From Membranipora membranacea (lineage: Eukaryota; Bryozoa; Gymnolaemata; Cheilostomatida; Membraniporidae), in assembly GCA_914767715.1 (NCBI GenBank), contig OU612067.1:10230001-10294000 (forward strand): a DNA stretch of 64,000 nucleotides, written 5' to 3'. The stretch's first letter is position 1, and every line of letters starts with the position of its first letter. Shown here piece by piece: positions 1 through 12,400 of the stretch. Below the pieces are notes generated by a model. It had not been told where the DNA came from, ran no database searches, and saw only the letters and a program-made list of their open reading frames with translations. A program made the position numbers and the translations under genes.

Positions 1-2401
1 ACCAGATAAGTCTATAGTCTGTAGTAAAGTCAGCGTCTCTAAGTTCTCTATCGATGTCAGCTCATTGTATTTCTACAACAAAATAAACCCAATATGGTAT
101 TACGATAAAAAAAAATTTGTTTTAGTCCTGCAACCTTAGCATTGTTGCACATACCCATTTCATTTGACTATTATTAGTCTGTCTTAGGATTCTCTGCTGG
201 AAGTTATACTGAGCTCACAACTCTTGGAATTCCATGGTAGTCCAGTGCTCTTCTGTTTGACACCAGCTTGAGGCAAATGTAACAGTTAGCAACGAGGATG
301 ATACACCAAAAAAATTATAAATATAATTGTATCTATATCATACAGCCCCTGTGATCGGGTTTGGCCGTCTCACCAGGCATAAATGTCTTATGTTGAGATC
401 CGTCATTCCCTGCATCTTCTTGATATGGTTATGAGCAATGCTAAGAGATCGTAGTCTTTTGCAGTTAGATATTCCTTTCATTTCCGTGATGGCGTTATCT
501 GTAATATAGAAATGGTTGTGAGTTTCCCTGAAGAAGTTTACAAGAATCATTTTATAGCTTATGTCAGGATAATGAAGTCCAATCGCTCATTATCCGAATC
601 TTGTCATCAAACTCTATGTGATTGTGAGTTTGAGCCTCTTTACTCGGGTAAGTGTGACTTGAAATTAACAAAATCTGGAGAATTGTTATTTGCTGCATGT
701 ACAACTGTGCAATTGAGGTACTCACTGTCAAGGTTTAGATGTTCAAGGCATGTATAGGCTGAGAGGTCTGGTATTTCTGTGATGGCGTTGAATGAGCTGT
801 CCACAAATCTGAGGTTCTTAGGTGGTGGATCTAAGGCTAGGCATTCTGTTAGCTGGTTGTGAGAGCAGTCTAACTCTATCATGTGATGGAGACGGCTCAA
901 AATGGTTATATCTACAAGAGGAGAAAATAAGTGTACCGAGATACTAAGTTATTCCGGATATCCATCATTAGCTGAGATGGTGTAAATATAGATGATAAAA
1001 ACTTTCATTCAAATCTTTCCAGGTTATGATTCCGATCCGCTAAAATTTGCACTGCATTTGCACTACTGTGATCAATATGATATCTATCTACACTACACTT
1101 ATAGTATATATAACCAAGGAGTTAACTCCTTGATATAACACAGCTCATTCTTTAAACGTTGTGTGACAATTAACTGCCAAGCATCAAAAATTGAATCGAT
1201 GAGTATCATTTCAAGCTTGTATCCTTCTCTGAAGGGATAATCTAATTTACTGGCATGATCTGATTGTAGAGCTCACCTTTGAGGTTGTTGTATGATACAT
1301 CCACCTTCTGCAGATGAATAAATGTTCTGAATAGTAGGATATCCTCCAGGCTGTGTCCCTGTAGATAAATATGAGATATTAAAATAGGTTCGGTTGGCTT
1401 CCATATTAAGAATAGATAAACATAGACGCATCTCACTCAGAATATTTCTTGTACATATATGTTTTGAATTGTAAGTTTGCCTTTTGAGGCCATGCAATTG
1501 TCACCATGCATTAACAGGATAAATCATTCAACTAGGCAAAGACGGTGTCTACTTGACATGGTTATCTCCTGATGCCCACTTCACAGAATAAGCTAAATTA
1601 CTGTTTAATGTTGTTGACTTACCGATACTGTGCAGTCCAGGAAGACTTGACAGGTACCATCTGCATTCCTTCCCAGGTTTGATAGACCTCTAGATATGGT
1701 CTCTTCATCCAAAATCCCACCTGGTGAAAGCTACAAGGAAACAACAGGCAAATTGTCAAAAATTATTTTGTATACTTAAATGTCAGGACCACTCTCATCT
1801 TCTTCAGAAAGTTATCGTTTATTCTAATTGAAGTAAAACTAGAACTATCCAAGCGGACCGATGTACCAGCTCAGCTAGTAGACAATTTGTTTCCAGATTG
1901 TTCGAATACACTGTTATCGGGAGGTATCAGGATCCTAACTCAAGCCCGACAAGGAGATCGGATGCAGCATCATATGGAAAATAACATCTGCCACCCTTTC
2001 TACTCACACAAGCACAGGCCTTCTGTAGTTGGTGCAAGTCCAGTGGTCGAGGCCTTTTCTCTTGACCACTGGTCACTCGACCACTGGACTTGTACCAACT
2101 ACAGGAGACCTGTGCACATAAGAAACCATTTATATTCTCCACATATTCACTTGCTCCTGAGATGCCTTACCTCAATGTCATTCTCCTCATCTGAGTGTTG
2201 TCCCGTATAATCCCTCTCCATTTCTCCTCCAAATCTGCTCCCACCTGCTGCAGTAGAAGGGTTAGCATTCATCATACCTTCATCATCCAGCTTGAGGATG
2301 TTGGTGGGGTGGGTGAGCATGAGATTCTGCTGATAGAACTCATCCTCTAGGTCTGGTGTATACAGATACTGAACGGGTTCACCATCTCCTGAGCTCGCCA
2401 T
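1..2401 (-). CDS. LRGUK: LRGUK-like leucine-rich repeat protein, N-terminal part (gene continues past the left edge)
   Basis: Six exons are visible on the minus strand: 2401-2171, 1730-1623, 1358-1277, 911-726, 498-374 and 72-1, all with GT-AG borders and compatible phases (268 codons in the window). The start at 2401 opens an acidic N-terminus; an in-frame upstream ATG at 2455 is possible but less likely. Residues 78-113 carry an ETISRGLSNLGR-ADG segment that matches, from memory, the region before the repeats of vertebrate LRGUK. Five or more SDS22-type leucine-rich repeats follow (for example HLQKVDVSYNNL, HMIELDCSHNQL, LRSLSIAHNHI, LLQTIDLSG). In vertebrates LRGUK couples these repeats to a guanylate-kinase-like domain and is needed for sperm head and flagellum assembly. 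The kinase-like part would lie left of position 1, so the family call rests on the N-terminus alone. Confidence 0.83.
2012..2115. repeat. Foldback hairpin in LRGUK-like intron 1
   Basis: Arms 2012-2050 and 2077-2115 are inverted copies of about 39 bp with only a few mismatches, separated by a 26-bp loop. The element lies entirely in intron 1 (1731-2170). It looks like a short non-autonomous foldback element; no target duplication was established. Confidence 0.75.
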
Positions 2402-3457
2402 GTTGTTTCTTGGATACCAAATCCAGCAGTGAAGCTCCAATAATTTTATTGGCAAAAGTTATTTCTGTATTTGTTATTCTAAGTTGTGAAGATTGATCAC
2501 CGCAAAATTTAAATCCATTATTATGTTTTAACGTCTTTTCATAATTTAACGATGTTAATACTTCGTAGAGAGCCTTTTATTTCATTAATCTGGGTGGCTT
2601 TGTTTAGTTTGAATATTAAAAGTGGGTGTGTCACAGGAAGTGGGTTGGGAACATGGCAACCAGTAATCAAGTGTTCATTGAATTTGATGAATTGAGTACA
2701 TTTTCATTGAATTAGCCTGATAACTTGAATAGCATAGCATGTTCTGTCAACAAGACTGACACCATAATGATCAGGATCTAAATAGGAAGTCTCAAAGCTC
2801 ACTACTCTCCTGACAGAAAGGTATGTACTATAATAAATGGTTGTCAAAAGTTCATGCATAGATAAGATTAAGATAATAAGGTGCAATAGTCACTAGTGTT
2901 TCCCTCATGGAAGGTTAAACAATATATATATATCTCTTATGATCAATTCATAGTCTCAAGTTTCAGCACATTTTTGGGATTAGAAGTGATTTTAAAACCT
3001 TGTCAAAGTTTATACCTCTTCCTGTTAGCTAACATATTATGAACTTGTGCAACTGTCCATCCTGTCTACAAGTCTTTAGATAGGACATAAATGAGATAGT
3101 GACGACTTCCATAGATTCAACAATCCCTTTAGTAGTCAGAGAAGCCTAAAACTCAAATACCTTCATGCGTTTATCCGGTAACTGGTTATCATTAAAAGGT
3201 TACAACATTTACACATAACACATTACAATGCAATCTGACTTGGCGGATGCAATAACCCGGCTGCCATCTGTATCACCCACCATTAGCTCTTTGCTAACCT
3301 AGAGACATAGGCATCTATCTGGAGTTACAAGCCTTTATATTCTGCAATGTCCATTATCAACCATATTGGACATTGGCAAAGTATACATGCTTGTAACTCC
3401 AGATGCCTATGCCTAGACACCAGTTGAACTATATCCGCTTTAATTACAGGAGAGAAG
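2402..3457. promoter_or_regulatory. Divergent intergenic region between the LRGUK-like and FAM194 genes
   Basis: This interval of about 1.06 kb separates two start codons that point away from each other, so it must hold both promoters and any 5' untranslated exons. An acceptor-like AG at 3449-3450, just before the FAM194 start, hints at a 5' UTR intron. An ETS-like ACAGGAAGTG occurs at 2633-2642. CATGGCAAC at 2652-2660 matches the right half of an RFX X-box, with a poor left half. No TATA box can be assigned with confidence. Confidence 0.45.
3308..3415. repeat. Foldback hairpin just upstream of FAM194 exon 1
   Basis: Outer arms 3308-3332 and 3389-3415 pair (GGAGTTACAAGC with GCTTGTAACTCC), and inner arms GCAATGTCC and GGACATTGGC at about 3344-3377 pair again. 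The right half shares its core (GGACATTGGCAAAGTA followed by ACATG and TGTAA-TCC) with the hairpin at 50815-50912, so these are two members of one family. It ends about 43 bp before the start codon. Confidence 0.75.
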
Positions 3458-6400
3458 ATGTTGTCTCCGGATGACTCATTCTTCTTTGATCAGGCTGCGT
3501 GGCGTCACCCTGTAAGGAGGTATAAGAAGAGTATAGATGAGTTACCACAGAGTCTGAGATATGCTCATCTCAACCCTAAACTTGCCTCCTTCTATAAGGA
3601 TAATAAAGGTGGCGAAGAAGCTGTCCCTGAAGCTGAAGGTGGGTGGTGAAGAAAAGTATTGTCGGGGGTTTGATAAAATTATGTTTGTTTGTCCACAGAA
3701 ATTAAATTAAGTCCTTGAATATAAAATATATCTGCATATAATTTGGAATTGAATTTATGATGTTGTGTGTGTATTTGACCATTCCAAAGGGATTGTTATG
3801 TTTACCAAACTGACCTGTTTTGAAACATTTTCTAAACTGCAGTGGAAAACAAAAGTACGAAAGAGGTTCCATCAATAACTGTTAGTTTTGGTCGACAATT
3901 GATATGGCTATAATAACAGCGATGTTTACCAGGTCTAGTGTTTCCTCAATCAACCTTCATATTTGGTCCCATGCTGACACTCGTATGAAAGTTATATCTG
4001 CAAATACTGGTGACATGTAGATGATATGAGGCATTTGAGTTCATGCAGAATTCTGTTTAAACATTCTTTAGTCTGGGAAATGCAAATGAAAACAAAACCT
4101 CCTTGAAAAACAAATCTGTGACTCTTTTCTCAAGGGCATAAATACAATGCACATTCAGCAAGACACGGGCGTTTCTAGAATCATGTCTGGCAGTGTTTTC
4201 GAACAACAAAAAGTACGGCCTGAGAGGAACTGCAAGGAAAAATTGTCATTTTGTTCCTATTTAATGTCAACTTTCAAACAATTAGCATAGCTATGCATCC
4301 TGATTAGCTTGTTATACTAAAAGTGATTTCCAAAGAGTTCATAGTTAAAATTTAACTTGTCGCACACTTTGAAGTTTACAACTACAGCTGTTTACAACTT
4401 GAAAACTCCGCCGTACCCTGCGTGTTTTTAGTTTGAAAAGTCTGGTGTAGAGGGTTGATCAAGTGAAAGCTATTGAACTGTATTGTTTTTGTTTAATTTA
4501 AATAAAGTGCCTTCATAATCAATGTCAAGCTGAGTTTATTAAATTATCATTTTACTCAATCTTCAAAGTACTGTTTCTATGTTTGTAGTTATTGGGTACC
4601 TGTGAAGTTTTCTGACGGCGTTGGAAATTATCAACAACGTTTTTTTAAATTTGCCAACTCAGCTGTATGGACTGTATAAAGGTCCAAAAAAGGGTCCGGT
4701 ATATTTTATCCTTGTGTATTTATTGATCTCCATGGGTCAAGAACCGACTAAGCATGTGATGTAATTGGATCAATCAAGGCAATGCAATTGAGATTCAATG
4801 CATGTCACTAATTATATTTTGTTGTCAACTACTCAGAAACAACTGAAGAGTGGTGTATTAAATCAAAGGGACACTCACTCCCCTCATGTCGTTGCCAGTG
4901 CAAAAAATGCCACTGTCGCAACTATTTCTCTGGAACTGTTGTTACTGCTCAATGGTTAACCTCCTACCCTTCCAATTCTTCCCGAAAATTTGCCCATATA
5001 ATCAAATTAGGAGTAAAAACTCATGTTTCTGAGATAAAATTGCACATCCCGATTTTGTTTCATCATGTGATATTTAATGTATTGTAGAGGACACAAAAGA
5101 TCAGAGTATCCTACCTGAGATCTCCAACACATTCGCCAGTATCAGGAGTCAGATACTGTCTGGATTCATGCCTGATTATGACTCCACCAGACTGGCTCTA
5201 CAGGAGAATAAAACAGGTTTGTACCATTCTGTAAATTACAGGCAGGCCTTACTTGCCACGTGACATACAATTGCAAGGAGATAAGATTCCTAGAAAATTG
5301 AACCTAAAAAAACATCTTTTGAATGGACGGAATGGAACAGACCAAGCAATGTCAGGCAGCCCAATGGTTTTTGGATTGTTCTCAACAATGTGGCTGCGTC
5401 ACATGGCTTGGTCTGTTCCATTCCGCCCATTCAAAAGATGCTTTTTGAAGTTCAACTTTTTAGGAATCTTATCTCCCTTGCAATCGCATGTCACGTAGTA
5501 AGCAAGGCCTGCCTGTGATTTAAGGATACCACTTACATATAGATGTGCAATTGCTATTAGTTCCAGTACACATTTTACCGCACTCCATCTGTGCACAAGG
5601 GCCTTGATAAAGCTAGGTTATAGATTTTACCGTTGCCTTTGGGTCGCATAAACTTTTCTCCTCCGATGTTTTATAGCCACTCCAGGAATGTTAGAAGAGC
5701 TAGCTCGATATCTACCTCTGGTCAAGCTGTCTAAGAAGAAGCTAACTTACCCCCGGAGTCTGGAGACTAACCTACAGAGCGTGTATGATGACCTTGTATA
5801 TGAAGCAAAGTAAGTATCGGTCTATAAAGTATGACCTACAAGAAAAAATATTTGTTGAATTCTAAGAAAAATTTGCATGTTTTGATCTAAATGACGTCAT
5901 ATCAAGATTTTTCTTGGAAAATTAAACTTTGCTGATATCAAACTCTATAAATGTGACAACTTTCCAAAAACCTTTAGAATTCTTTCTATACTTGTTTCTT
6001 ATTTTTATCTGTAAACCATTCTTATATGTTTTCCTCATCAAGGCCAAGGTATGCAGCTAATGTGTTTTTATATGTGTTTAGGCTATAATTCTGAGTGTTT
6101 TAGCCATAGTATCATTTTATCAAGTATATTTCTCCATTCCATTGGTGCCAGGTGTAAGGTATTATCTTGCTGGATACTTCTGGATAAATTAATGTCTTTA
6201 GATAGCTAGCGACGACCTGAGGCATAGTTAATAATATTAGTGCACTGTCTCAAATATCGTTCTCTGGCATACGGTTTGCTTTAGATAGCAACAAATGAGA
6301 CATTTATTGTATCACTGTATTATTGTATTATTGTCGATTAGATATGTAAAGAGAGATTGGCAGGTCCTGGAAAACCAAATAAAGCATGATGCTGAAGAGC

Positions 6401-9400
6401 GAGAGAAAACTCAAAGAGAGGCTGCTTCTCAGCCAGGCGACGGCAAGAAGTCTAAACTAGATAATGGGTCAGATAGTGACGAGGAGCTGGCTAAAATGGA
6501 GCAAGCTGGTGAGACAAACAAATAAAATTACATAAAAATTTAAAAATTTAAAAATTTATTTTCGCCATCTTTTTCACTTGGAACCCTGCTAGTTTAACCT
6601 AATGGGATTGCCAACAGGTTTTAACAGAAATGTGCCAACTTGCATTTTTCCGGCATTGGTAACTAGTGGGTCCTGATCTGCCTGTTAATTTCAAACATTT
6701 GCATTGTTGGAATGTCTTTCCACGGATCAAAACATGATGAAGTATTACTGGGTGTTTGATAACTAAACAAGTATCTAGATTGCCACTTGTAAGATCATAA
6801 TTACCCCCTCAGCTAAATGTTGACATGATTAATATGAGTTTTTTGGTACAGTGAAGTCTCATTTTAATATTCTATTTAATTTGATATTAGACGTCCCGAG
6901 TATCGAGATCGACTGGTCAGGTACATATTTATATGGTACTCAAGTATTAATATAATTATTGTAACAATAGACAAAAATAACCAGATAGGAGGCTAACATA
7001 ACTGTAAATAATATGTCTGTGGAACCTAACCTTAATTACAGACTCCTAATCCATCTTGAATCTCCAAATTTAGACTTACCCTTAGGCCTTATTATTGTAA
7101 TGCAGCAGTAACACAAAACAAATTAAGAACAGGTAGTTAAGGCCAGTGTATTTCATGTGTACTAATCTGTACTTACAAATATTATTTGAATCTAAAATTA
7201 AGTTTTACTGGATTCTAAAGATAGCTTGAATTTTACTTTTGACGATATGTGGTCAGCCATAGTGTCTCAATATATTTTATTTGACTATGTGTTCCTCAAA
7301 TCATCATAAATGTCCTGGAGGAGTGAAGTATATATACAAGAGGGAAACTTTACCTTTCCGCACAGGCTTTAAAATGTGAATTATAAGACTCGTTAACATT
7401 TTCTCCCTCTATGATATGAGTCCATGGATCAGTGGTGTAATACATAGTATGGCTATACACGGGTAAAGTCAGTCATATAACTCCATGTCAGTAATTGAAT
7501 CTAGCTAAAAGTCTGGCAGCCTTTACATTAAGCATTGATTGACGTGAATTCATATCTTTGTAACATTAAATCAGCCCCAAACTAGCTTATCTAAACTCAA
7601 AGCTAATATTTACACTTCATGTTGTCAGCGAGCAGCAGATCATGTGTGAGTGTCTGATTGTAGAGCTAGAGATGAGCAGGAGTCAGCTTGGAAGTCGCGG
7701 TAAATCCCGTCATCGCAAACATCGACACAGACATACACAAAGTCAGCCCGCTGTTATACTGGAGGAGGGACCTTCTACCCAGTCAAACACTAGTAGTATG
7801 TTTTATCATTTTCTGTTACATTGAACACCAAAATTTAGAAAAGAAGGTGGTGGCTAATTTGAAGGAAAATAAATATTAGGCCTTTTTCATCGGCAGTAAC
7901 CTTCCCAAATTCTATTGTAGAGAGACCAATATACGTTCATTCTCCATTTTGGTAGTAGTGGGAGGTTAATTTGACTTATTTCTCATTCAGTGATCAAATT
8001 GGATTGCCATTGCTAATAGTATCTAAATAACACTTTCTTCCTGTTGAGGCATACAAATCGCCTTGATAAAAATTGACCATATAATTATTATTAAAGTCTA
8101 TGAAATTGACAAGTATCCCACTCTCACTAGCCTTATTTGGTCGATAGAAAATTCTGAAGGACGTCGATAGATTATCTAGCTCTCCCTCTTCAGTTTATAT
8201 TTGAGATGGATATTTCAGGTTACAATAGTGGTATCAGTTTTGGGCCCACAGTGGCTCGGGTCATGTTTAATCAGCTGCCTAACTGTAAACAACTTGTATT
8301 TACTCTGTCAATATTATTATTATGTTTGAAAAGTACAGTGAGTGTCAGATTTCAAACATTACTTGTGTTTTGACAACAGTAACGACACAAACTCTACATG
8401 CAGACTTGTGTTTAGTTTTGTACTAGCAGACTTTCTGTCCTGAGAGTTAACATGATCATACATTGATGTAAAACTGGCTCCGTTTTGCTCATTAGGATCT
8501 TGGTCTTGGTCTGCTTGTCAGTGCAGTGCAGTATTTGATATATGGTTCAAAATTTGGTCCAGAAAAACTCTGGATGGCCTTACGACATAAACCTTAAAGC
8601 TGTATTAGGGTTTATTCATACATCCCCAATTCATGTTGCAACCCCATCTTAAAATCGTAATGACTGTGTCTGAATTGTAGACAAAAATCTAACTTATGAG
8701 CAGTAGTCGTCTTCTTTGACTTGACTTAGGGATAACTCCCTCTTCATTTTCGATATTGATTCAGCTCCAAAATTTTTCATTTTCAAAGTTCCCTTTGATT
8801 GAAAATTGTAGGATCCAGTCCTGGGAAGAAGCATCGTAACCCGAGTGCACGGGCAGCTAGTGGGCGAAAGGCTGCAACAGCTCCTGGTAAAGATAGGCTG
8901 GGGCTCCCCAGAGCAGGGCAGGGTGGGGGCGGAGATGACGCCCTGTCTGAAGCTAGTCATTCTATCAAATGTAAGTATATATACATTGTATTATTGGATT
9001 GGTATACTGTGGTAAAGCGAAAATTTAATTTCTGAATTTTTTTCTCCCAGAAATATTTAAGTTGTAACTTGGTGTTTCTACTGTGAATGTTGTTTTAGGT
9101 TTTTATTTAGTTAGGATATTGAGGGTCATCATTGTGATTGACCTAATTTCTATTTGTTGATGGCTGGAGGTAATCGCAACTTGGGTGTTATCAGAAGGTG
9201 CCTACTTATGTTGTATGCAAAGTGAACGTTGTGACGTTAGATTGTTGTTTTGCTGGAATGACACAATTTTCTCATCGCTGTTTGCTGACTAGTAATGTAA
9301 TGAGTGACATCATGGCGGCAGCATATGATTGAGATTGTCTACACAATGCTAGGCCTGCCTTATCGCAGTGGATTAGTTGTTGCAATTTTCGTTTATGACA

Positions 9401-12400
9401 TCAGTCCACATTCTCGCTATAAGTCAGCGTTTGTTTGAGTAGATGATTGTCGTCGCCACGCCTAATCAATCAGACACTAACGGAGAAATCTCAGATTTTT
9501 ATCACAACTGGCAGAAGGAGTGCCGGAGAGAACCTTCAACTGAGATGAGCAACGAGTCAGTAAATAAAACACTACACCGCCTCAAGCCTCTTTCTTCTGC
9601 TGTGCAAGCAGCCATAAGACTCAGCAGTTCTAAGTTTTACAATAATCCCGAACCGAGCATCTATGGTGGTGCTAGTAGACACAATAAGTATGATAATTAC
9701 TCTATCAAAGAAGATGTATCAGTCCCAGTTTATCTGGGGGGCGGCTGGAATTTAACAAGAAAAACAGTTATTCCAAAGCTTCCTAGGAGCAGTAAGTATC
9801 TTATGTGACTACAGGTCATAATAGGTAATTAATTCTACGGTTCGGCGGTGGTCAAATGGATTGTCGGCAGATTGGTGCATATCAGTCAGATGTTGACGAA
9901 CTATCAGGCATCCATATTAAAGTGAATGCTTTCCCTAATCCAATCCACTTTGGTGTGTCCCGGCTTACATGGTGACTTTTCAGATTCGATGCTGTTATAT
10001 GTTCCTAGTGTGCACCTACCTCAACAAGTTTACCTGTTTTTATAATGAGGATCAGTTACGGAGCTGGCTGGCATTGCTTCCGTAATTGAAAATTTGATCA
10101 AAATACTATTATTAATATATTTTGTTTCAGCTCAACATAATCGTAATTTTATTTCGAATTAGTTGTCAGCATAAGCAATTTAGCATTTCGTTACCAGGTG
10201 TTGTTTTAGAAATTATGCATGATGTTTTCCATTTCGTTATTATGTGTCCGTTCTATGCCGCAGTTTGGTATATTGTCTAGGTTCCTGGATTTCTGTTCTT
10301 GCTGATATCTGAAGTAACATTTCCAATCGATCAGGCTGGATCATCATGATAAAAAATGTTGCAAATGTCAACATTATTGGATTGATAACGATTTCGCTAT
10401 CGAATTTGGACCGATATTTAATACTCGCATACTTCTTTCAATTTGTCATACCATTAGTATATAAATGAAAAAAGACCAATGCATTTTGTGACTTACATGA
10501 TTCAAAATGATTCATTATTGTAGCCAATATGCCAGCCCACCCGCAGCCTTACAGTATGACAGTGCTAGCATTCAACCTGTCAAACTACACCTCCTGGGAG
10601 GACAAGGGATGCCATGTATTCGGCATCGACAAAAGTGAAGACAACGAACATCCCTTAGAATGGGTCGTCAAACGGCTCAACAAAGCATCGTCTTTGATGT
10701 AAGTGTCAACTGTTATTCTTCATGTAAATGCAGAACATTCTAACAAGTTGCAAAGCTCAGCCAAACAACAGAGCTTGATGCATACGTGTTTGACTGGCGA
10801 TCCAGCTTGGCTTTGTTGCATGGTACTTTTAGTTTTTAAGCAGGCAGGCAGCACACTTGTGATACCAGATTTGTATCAAGAACCAAAACGCTGACAATAT
10901 TGGGTCCTATTCATAGGCATATTGTCTATCATGAGTTGTCATAAAGCTTGTATCTCATTCTATAAATCTCACTAAATGTCTCAATTTAATACACCACATA
11001 CGTTTTCTAGTAAGATGCAGCACAACAAACAGCATACAGAACTTCCATATACTCGTTACTACTCAGATAACTTCAGTGAGAAGAATTTACTTAAGTCAGC
11101 CGGTGATCGACTCGGTATATTCAACACTGTGATGAAGGGAGGAAAGCCTAAAATACCTAGTCTGAGAACTAAGGCTAACAAAGACAAGGGACAATTACTG
11201 TGTACTCAGACTACGGATGGCTCCAAAGTATTATAGTATCCTTTGCAAACGACTTCTTATGTTTGACCGTACACTCGAGGAGGAAAAGTCTGCCATTTGC
11301 ATAAAGTTGAAATGGGGAAACTTTATGGAAGGCTAGCATTTACACAACCTCAATGGCCCAACTTACCTAGTGAGAACTGGTGCTAGCTAATATTAAGTTA
11401 CCCTCAAGCTAGCCCACTAAACTCAAAGTAATATTTTTTCTTCTAGGAAGGAATAATAGCCTCCAACTGATCGTTATCATCTTAGTGTTTAAACGCTCAA
11501 GAGCTTTAACATTACCATGATGCTCAAATACTGTAAGAAGAATCTTAAACAATGCGAGAATGATTTTCTCGAAGAAGGGTTTAATAACAACTTGGATATT
11601 TTCGTCGTTGACAAGGTGTATTGTTTGCTGATGTAGTGCTTCAACTGCATTGTTCCGCCTTGTTTTCACATCCAATCAGATTTTTTGCTTGCCATTCTTT
11701 TGTTGGTCCTTGACTCTTAACCTCTCAGCTATGACAATGGAGAAGTAGCCATGGCTGTCAGTCACAGCGGCGCTAAAGGTTATTATACCCTAATATTTGA
11801 CTATGAAGATCCTAAGAAGATGTTAGCTAGCTTTACTCCTCTTGGTACAGGGTGCTGTTACTCCACGAAAAATACACCAGTGTAAGTCAGCAATGGCATG
11901 TGTTCAGTATTAATTACTCTCATCATTACCTGTGTACCCTTAGCACAATGAACTAGTTCATTGCTTAGCATGTACAAAAACAGCCTAGTTTGGGAAGGCA
12001 ACTCCGAGTTCATGAAGTAGTCTCCATGATTATATAAAACTCACATCAACCAGTCATGTTATGTGATATATGCATGTAAAATACATCATGTATGTCTGTA
12101 TCATATGTTTAGTGTGAAGAACCAAAGGTAGGTTCACAAACTAAAAGTCTATAATTTGATATGATTTTATTGTCTTCCACACCCATGGCTGTGAAATAAA
12201 TCTAATAGATTAACCAGAATCGCCATGATATGTCTAATGTCATCAGTCTTCTCTGATGTTCTACCTAATCTGAAACAACTCCCCCCCCCCCTCTCTCCAA
12301 TCATAACCAATTGCCCAAACATGTCTATCGTTTGAAGTATGTTTTGACTTATCATTTACTTTGCACCACCTGTTCCTCAAAAAGGATCCAACATCTGCTA

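Noticed and set aside
1887-2210. 107-codon plus-strand frame
   Set aside because: It covers the hairpin in LRGUK-like intron 1 and the antisense of exon 1; it has no splice context or domain.
5253-5596. Two mirrored open frames on opposite strands
   Set aside because: They read the two arms of the foldback element at 5239-5515 and share the same peptide because the arms are inverted copies.
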